From positions 1 through 64,000 of the forward strand of contig CAYNJG010000006.1 in the NCBI GenBank assembly GCA_964397295.1: DNA of 64,000 bases, given 5' to 3'. How positions within the stretch are numbered: the first letter of the stretch is position 1; each line of letters opens with the position of its first letter. Below are positions 61,478-64,000 of this stretch, in pieces. The notes beneath the pieces were generated by a model that ran no database searches, was not told the origin of the DNA, and saw only the letters and a program-made list of their open reading frames with translations. A program made the position numbers and the translations under genes. This DNA is from CAYNJG01 sp964397295 (GTDB lineage Bacteria; Planctomycetota; Planctomycetia; Pirellulales; Pirellulaceae).

Positions 61478-62248
61478 ATGGAACTAGACCTCAAAGACAA
61501 AGTCGCACTCATCACAGGTGGCGCCAGCGGTATTGGCGAAGCGATAGCGCGAGCGTTTGCAGGTGAAGGAACCAACGTCGCCATCGTCGACAAAGACTCC
61601 GTCCGAGGAAATGCGTTGGCTACGGAACTAGAACGAGTCACGTTTATCGAAACGGACCTTTGCAGCGAAGCCGAATGTGAACGAGCAGTTCAGCAGTCGA
61701 TTCAGCAACTCAGTCGCATCGACATTGTCGTCAACAACGCGGGCACGAATGACTCAGTTGGAATCGAGCAGGGCGTCGAAGCATTTGGGGAATCGCTCAA
61801 ACGAAACCTGTTGCACTACTACTCGATCGTTCACCATGCGGCCGCGCAATTGAAAGCCAATCGCGGCACGATCATCAACATTGGTTCAAAGATCAGCTCG
61901 ACCGGACAAGGCGGCACGTCGGGCTACGCCGCAGCCAAAGGAGCCATCAACTCCCTTACCCGCGAATGGGCGGCAGACTTCGCGTCCAGCCACGTGCGGG
62001 TCAACGCCGTCATCCCCGCCGAAGTCTGGACACCGATGTACGAACGGTGGCTCGATCAACAACCGGACGGCCAGGCCGAGCGGCAACGCATCGAACAGCG
62101 TATTCCATTGGGCAATAGGTTCACGACCGCCGAAGAACTGGCGAACTCCGTCGTCTTCCTCGCCTCATCTGCCGCCAGTCATACCACTGGCCAAATCCTC
62201 TACGTTGATGGTGGTTACGTCCATTTGGATCGCCGAATCTCAGGCTGA
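61478..62248 (+). CDS. short-chain dehydrogenase/reductase
   Basis: 256 residues, classical SDR. Nucleotide-binding TGGASGIG, NNAG, catalytic Ser in NIGSKISS, and YAAAK, with the PG-like motif replaced by VIPAEVWTP. The VKDKVALITGGASGIGEAI-type opening (here LKDKVALITGGASGIGEAI) and DLDRRISG end fit sugar or fatty-acyl alcohol dehydrogenases of the FabG/L-fucose dehydrogenase type. Substrate undetermined. Its TGA overlaps the next ATG as ATGA-type TGATG, so it is coupled to the acyltransferase. Confidence 0.88.
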   Translation: MELDLKDKVALITGGASGIGEAIARAFAGEGTNVAIVDKDSVRGNALATELERVTFIETDLCSEAECERAVQQSIQQLSRIDIVVNNAGTNDSVGIEQGVEAFGESLKRNLLHYYSIVHHAAAQLKANRGTIINIGSKISSTGQGGTSGYAAAKGAINSLTREWAADFASSHVRVNAVIPAEVWTPMYERWLDQQPDGQAERQRIEQRIPLGNRFTTAEELANSVVFLASSAASHTTGQILYVDGGYVHLDRRISG

Positions 62249-63021
62249 TGGACCTCGATTGCCCGGCAGCGTGGGGACCGGTTGTCGTCGCTTCGCGAGG
62301 TAGTCATGATGATCGCATGGCGCAAGAAGACGGGAAACGAAACGCAAGGCTTCATCAGCGCAGCTGGCTGAAACGGGCTAGCTACGATTTCTCTCGTGTC
62401 GCTGTGCGTACGCTGGGTTGGTTGTTTTTTCGATTGACATTTAAAGGAAGCGAGAATTTCCCCACCGACGGTGCCGCACTGGTTTGCTCTAATCATCAAA
62501 GCTATCTCGACCCGATATTGGCCGGGGCCATGTGCGACCGAAGGCTCAACTACCTCGCGCGTGAGAACTTATTTCATTCGAAACTGTTCGGTGGTCTCAT
62601 TCGTTTTTACGACGCCATTCCCGTAAAACGCGATGGCATGAGTCTGGCGGGTTTGAAGGAAACGCTGCGGCGTCTCAAACGCAAGGAAATGGTTTTGATT
62701 TTTCCGGAAGGTACTCGCACTCCCGACGGAGAAATCCAGACGTTGAAGCCTGGCTTTTGTGTACTCGCGCGGAAATCGAAAGTGCCGATCGTACCAATGT
62801 CGATTTCTGGTGCATTCGATGTTTGGCCCAAGGGAGCGAAACTACCTCGGCTCGCGCGGGTTTGTTTGACTGCGGGCCAACCGATCTCCGTCGAGCAAAT
62901 TGCGGCGATGAGTGACGAGAAACTCATGGAATTGATCGAACAACGAATTCAGGAATGCTTTCGAATTGGCAACGAGCAAAACGGCAACAAGACTTTGGCG
63001 AACGCGGAAGCAACTTCATGA
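62248..63021 (+). CDS. 1-acyl-sn-glycerol-3-phosphate acyltransferase (PlsC-like)
   Basis: 257 residues. The HX4D motif is in SNHQSYLDP and the second acyltransferase motif is FPEGTR, with the acceptor-site region AIPVKRDG. These are the PlsC/LPLAT signatures, so it transfers an acyl group to a lysophospholipid or related alcohol at the membrane face. ATG 62248 shares one base with the upstream stop; a later ATG at 62317 (MAQEDGKRN) would remove a non-conserved 23-residue N-terminus and may be real. The end overlaps the next gene as ATGA. Confidence 0.88.
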   Translation: MDLDCPAAWGPVVVASRGSHDDRMAQEDGKRNARLHQRSWLKRASYDFSRVAVRTLGWLFFRLTFKGSENFPTDGAALVCSNHQSYLDPILAGAMCDRRLNYLARENLFHSKLFGGLIRFYDAIPVKRDGMSLAGLKETLRRLKRKEMVLIFPEGTRTPDGEIQTLKPGFCVLARKSKVPIVPMSISGAFDVWPKGAKLPRLARVCLTAGQPISVEQIAAMSDEKLMELIEQRIQECFRIGNEQNGNKTLANAEATS

Positions 63022-64000
63022 CGAGGTGTTTAGTAACTGGTGGTGGTGGGTTTCTTGGGCAGTACATCGTTGAGCAATTGGTCGACCGTGGTGACGACGT
63101 TCGCTCGTTGTCTCGGATGCGTTACCAGGCGTTGGACCGATTGGGAGTGAAACACGTACAGGGCGACATCCGTGACGCCGATGCGGTGCGATCCGCTTGC
63201 GAAGGAGTGGATGTCGTTTTCCATACTGCTGCCATCGCTGGCATCTGGGGACCTTGGGAAAAGTACCATTCGATCAACACGTACGGATCGCAAAACGTGT
63301 TGGCAGCCTGCCAATCGGAAGGCGTCGGACGGTTAGTCTTTTCCAGCAGCCCCAGCGTCACTTTTGACGGCACGGATCAGTTGAGCGTCGACGAGTCTGC
63401 GCCGTATCCGAAAAAATGGCTGTGTCACTATCCGCATTCCAAAGCGCTGGCCGAACAAGAAATCCTCGCGGCGAATAGCAACGAGCTTCGGACTTGCGCG
63501 TTGCGACCGCATCTGATTTGGGGACCACGCGATCAGCACCTGATTCCTCGCTTGCTCGATCGTGCTCGCCAAGGAAAGCTGCGAATCGTCGGCGATGGTA
63601 CGAACTTGGTCGACATGATCTACGTCGAGAACGCCGCGATGGCTCACCTTATGGCGGCCGATGCTTTGGCGAGCGACGGCGCGATGCCCGGTGGCAAGGC
63701 ATATTTTTTGTCGCAGGGTGAACCGGTGAATTGCTGGGGCTGGATCAACGAAATCTTACAACTCGCGGAACTTAGTCCGGTTACGAAAAAAATTCCGCTA
63801 CGCGTCGCATGGTATCTTGGTCATGCGATGGAAATTGCTTATTCACTTCTTCGCAAAACCGACGAACCGCGAATGACACGATTTCTGGCGGCGCAGTTAG
63901 CTACTTCGCACCACTTTGACATCTCCGCCGCCAAGCAAGACTTTGGTTACACGCCTCAGATTTCGACCGCCGAGGGCATGCAGCGGCTTGCCAATTGGTG
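63018..64000 (+). CDS. NAD-dependent epimerase/dehydratase, 3-beta-HSD type, OleD-like (3' end outside window)
   Basis: At least 327 residues, running off the window edge. Extended SDR: NAD site VTGGGGFLGQY, acidic residue at GDIRD, AAIAGIWGPW, the Ser-rich SSSPSVTFDG and the catalytic YPHSK. The SSPSVxFDG wording followed by VDESAPYP is reminiscent of OleD, the 2-alkyl-3-oxoalkanoate reductase of long-chain olefin synthesis, a pathway reported for planctomycetes. ATG 63018 overlaps the PlsC-like stop. Whether oleA, oleB and oleC follow cannot be seen. General family certain; OleD role tentative. Confidence 0.8.
   Translation, partial: MTRCLVTGGGGFLGQYIVEQLVDRGDDVRSLSRMRYQALDRLGVKHVQGDIRDADAVRSACEGVDVVFHTAAIAGIWGPWEKYHSINTYGSQNVLAACQSEGVGRLVFSSSPSVTFDGTDQLSVDESAPYPKKWLCHYPHSKALAEQEILAANSNELRTCALRPHLIWGPRDQHLIPRLLDRARQGKLRIVGDGTNLVDMIYVENAAMAHLMAADALASDGAMPGGKAYFLSQGEPVNCWGWINEILQLAELSPVTKKIPLRVAWYLGHAMEIAYSLLRKTDEPRMTRFLAAQLATSHHFDISAAKQDFGYTPQISTAEGMQRLANW

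Noticed and set aside
1..64000. prophage, integron or transposon insertion
   Set aside because: No integrase, transposase, phage structural gene, flanking repeats or tRNA target found; gene style is uniform along the window.

Overview
The window looks like a chromosomal segment of a planctomycete, probably of the Pirellulales group. The evidence is the mix of families: three PEP-CTERM sorted proteins, a prepilin-type DUF1559 protein followed by a small lipoprotein, DUF1571, two DUF1080 proteins, a type I sulfatase, an alpha-2-macroglobulin, a beta-propeller protein with a planctomycete-style C-terminal helical motif, and a long secretin. No transposase, integrase, tRNA, rRNA or CRISPR array was recognised. 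Gene order is compact, with many 1-13 base overlaps.

Layout. 1-8.4 kb: end of a sulfatase, a 1599-residue alpha-2-macroglobulin with Gly/Tyr-rich inserts, and two tandem paralogous PEP-CTERM proteins preceded by a possible structured leader RNA. 8.4-25.2 kb: what I read as a peptidoglycan salvage island. A tightly coupled minus-strand operon (dgcN-like, dgcA-like epimerase, a three-domain serine hydrolase/PG-binding/DD-peptidase, a sodium:solute symporter, anmK) is followed by ggt-dapF (+), then membrane dipeptidase and an AmiE-like/NamZ (GH171) fusion (-), divergent from murQ-murK-like (+). Exported enzymes carry signal peptides and cytosolic ones do not, so the set forms a logical flow: breakdown outside the cytoplasm, uptake, then conversion of anhydroMurNAc and MurNAc to MurNAc-6-P and on to GlcNAc-6-P plus D-lactate, with D-Glu handled by DgcN/DgcA.

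25.2-37.4 kb: MBL hydrolase, DUF1571 protein, then a minus-strand run containing hisF, a canonical PilT-like ATPase, a membrane-anchored GspE-like protein that has lost its Walker A lysine, a CvpA-like protein, a membrane protein and an ankyrin protein. A 1234-residue secretin lies just upstream behind its own terminator. This is a type II/IV pilus-like locus.

38-49 kb: third PEP-CTERM protein, DUF1080 proteins, an aminotransferase/omega-amidase pair, and a 1379-residue membrane-anchored coiled-coil protein with a histone-H1-like Lys/Ala tail and a C-terminal helix-hairpin-helix domain. 49-58 kb: a winged-helix regulator divergent from a type I secretion-like operon (ABC subunit with a degenerate nucleotide-binding domain, HlyD-like, TolC-like), then a large propeller protein. 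58-64 kb: lipoprotein, tpiA, secG, RluA-type pseudouridine synthase, an SDR, a PlsC acyltransferase, and the start of an NAD-dependent epimerase that resembles OleD.

Start codons were moved from the longest reading frame where a signal peptide, an upstream purine-rich site or an ATGA/GTGA/TAATG overlap argued for it. All functional calls come from reading the sequence by eye; no database search was run.
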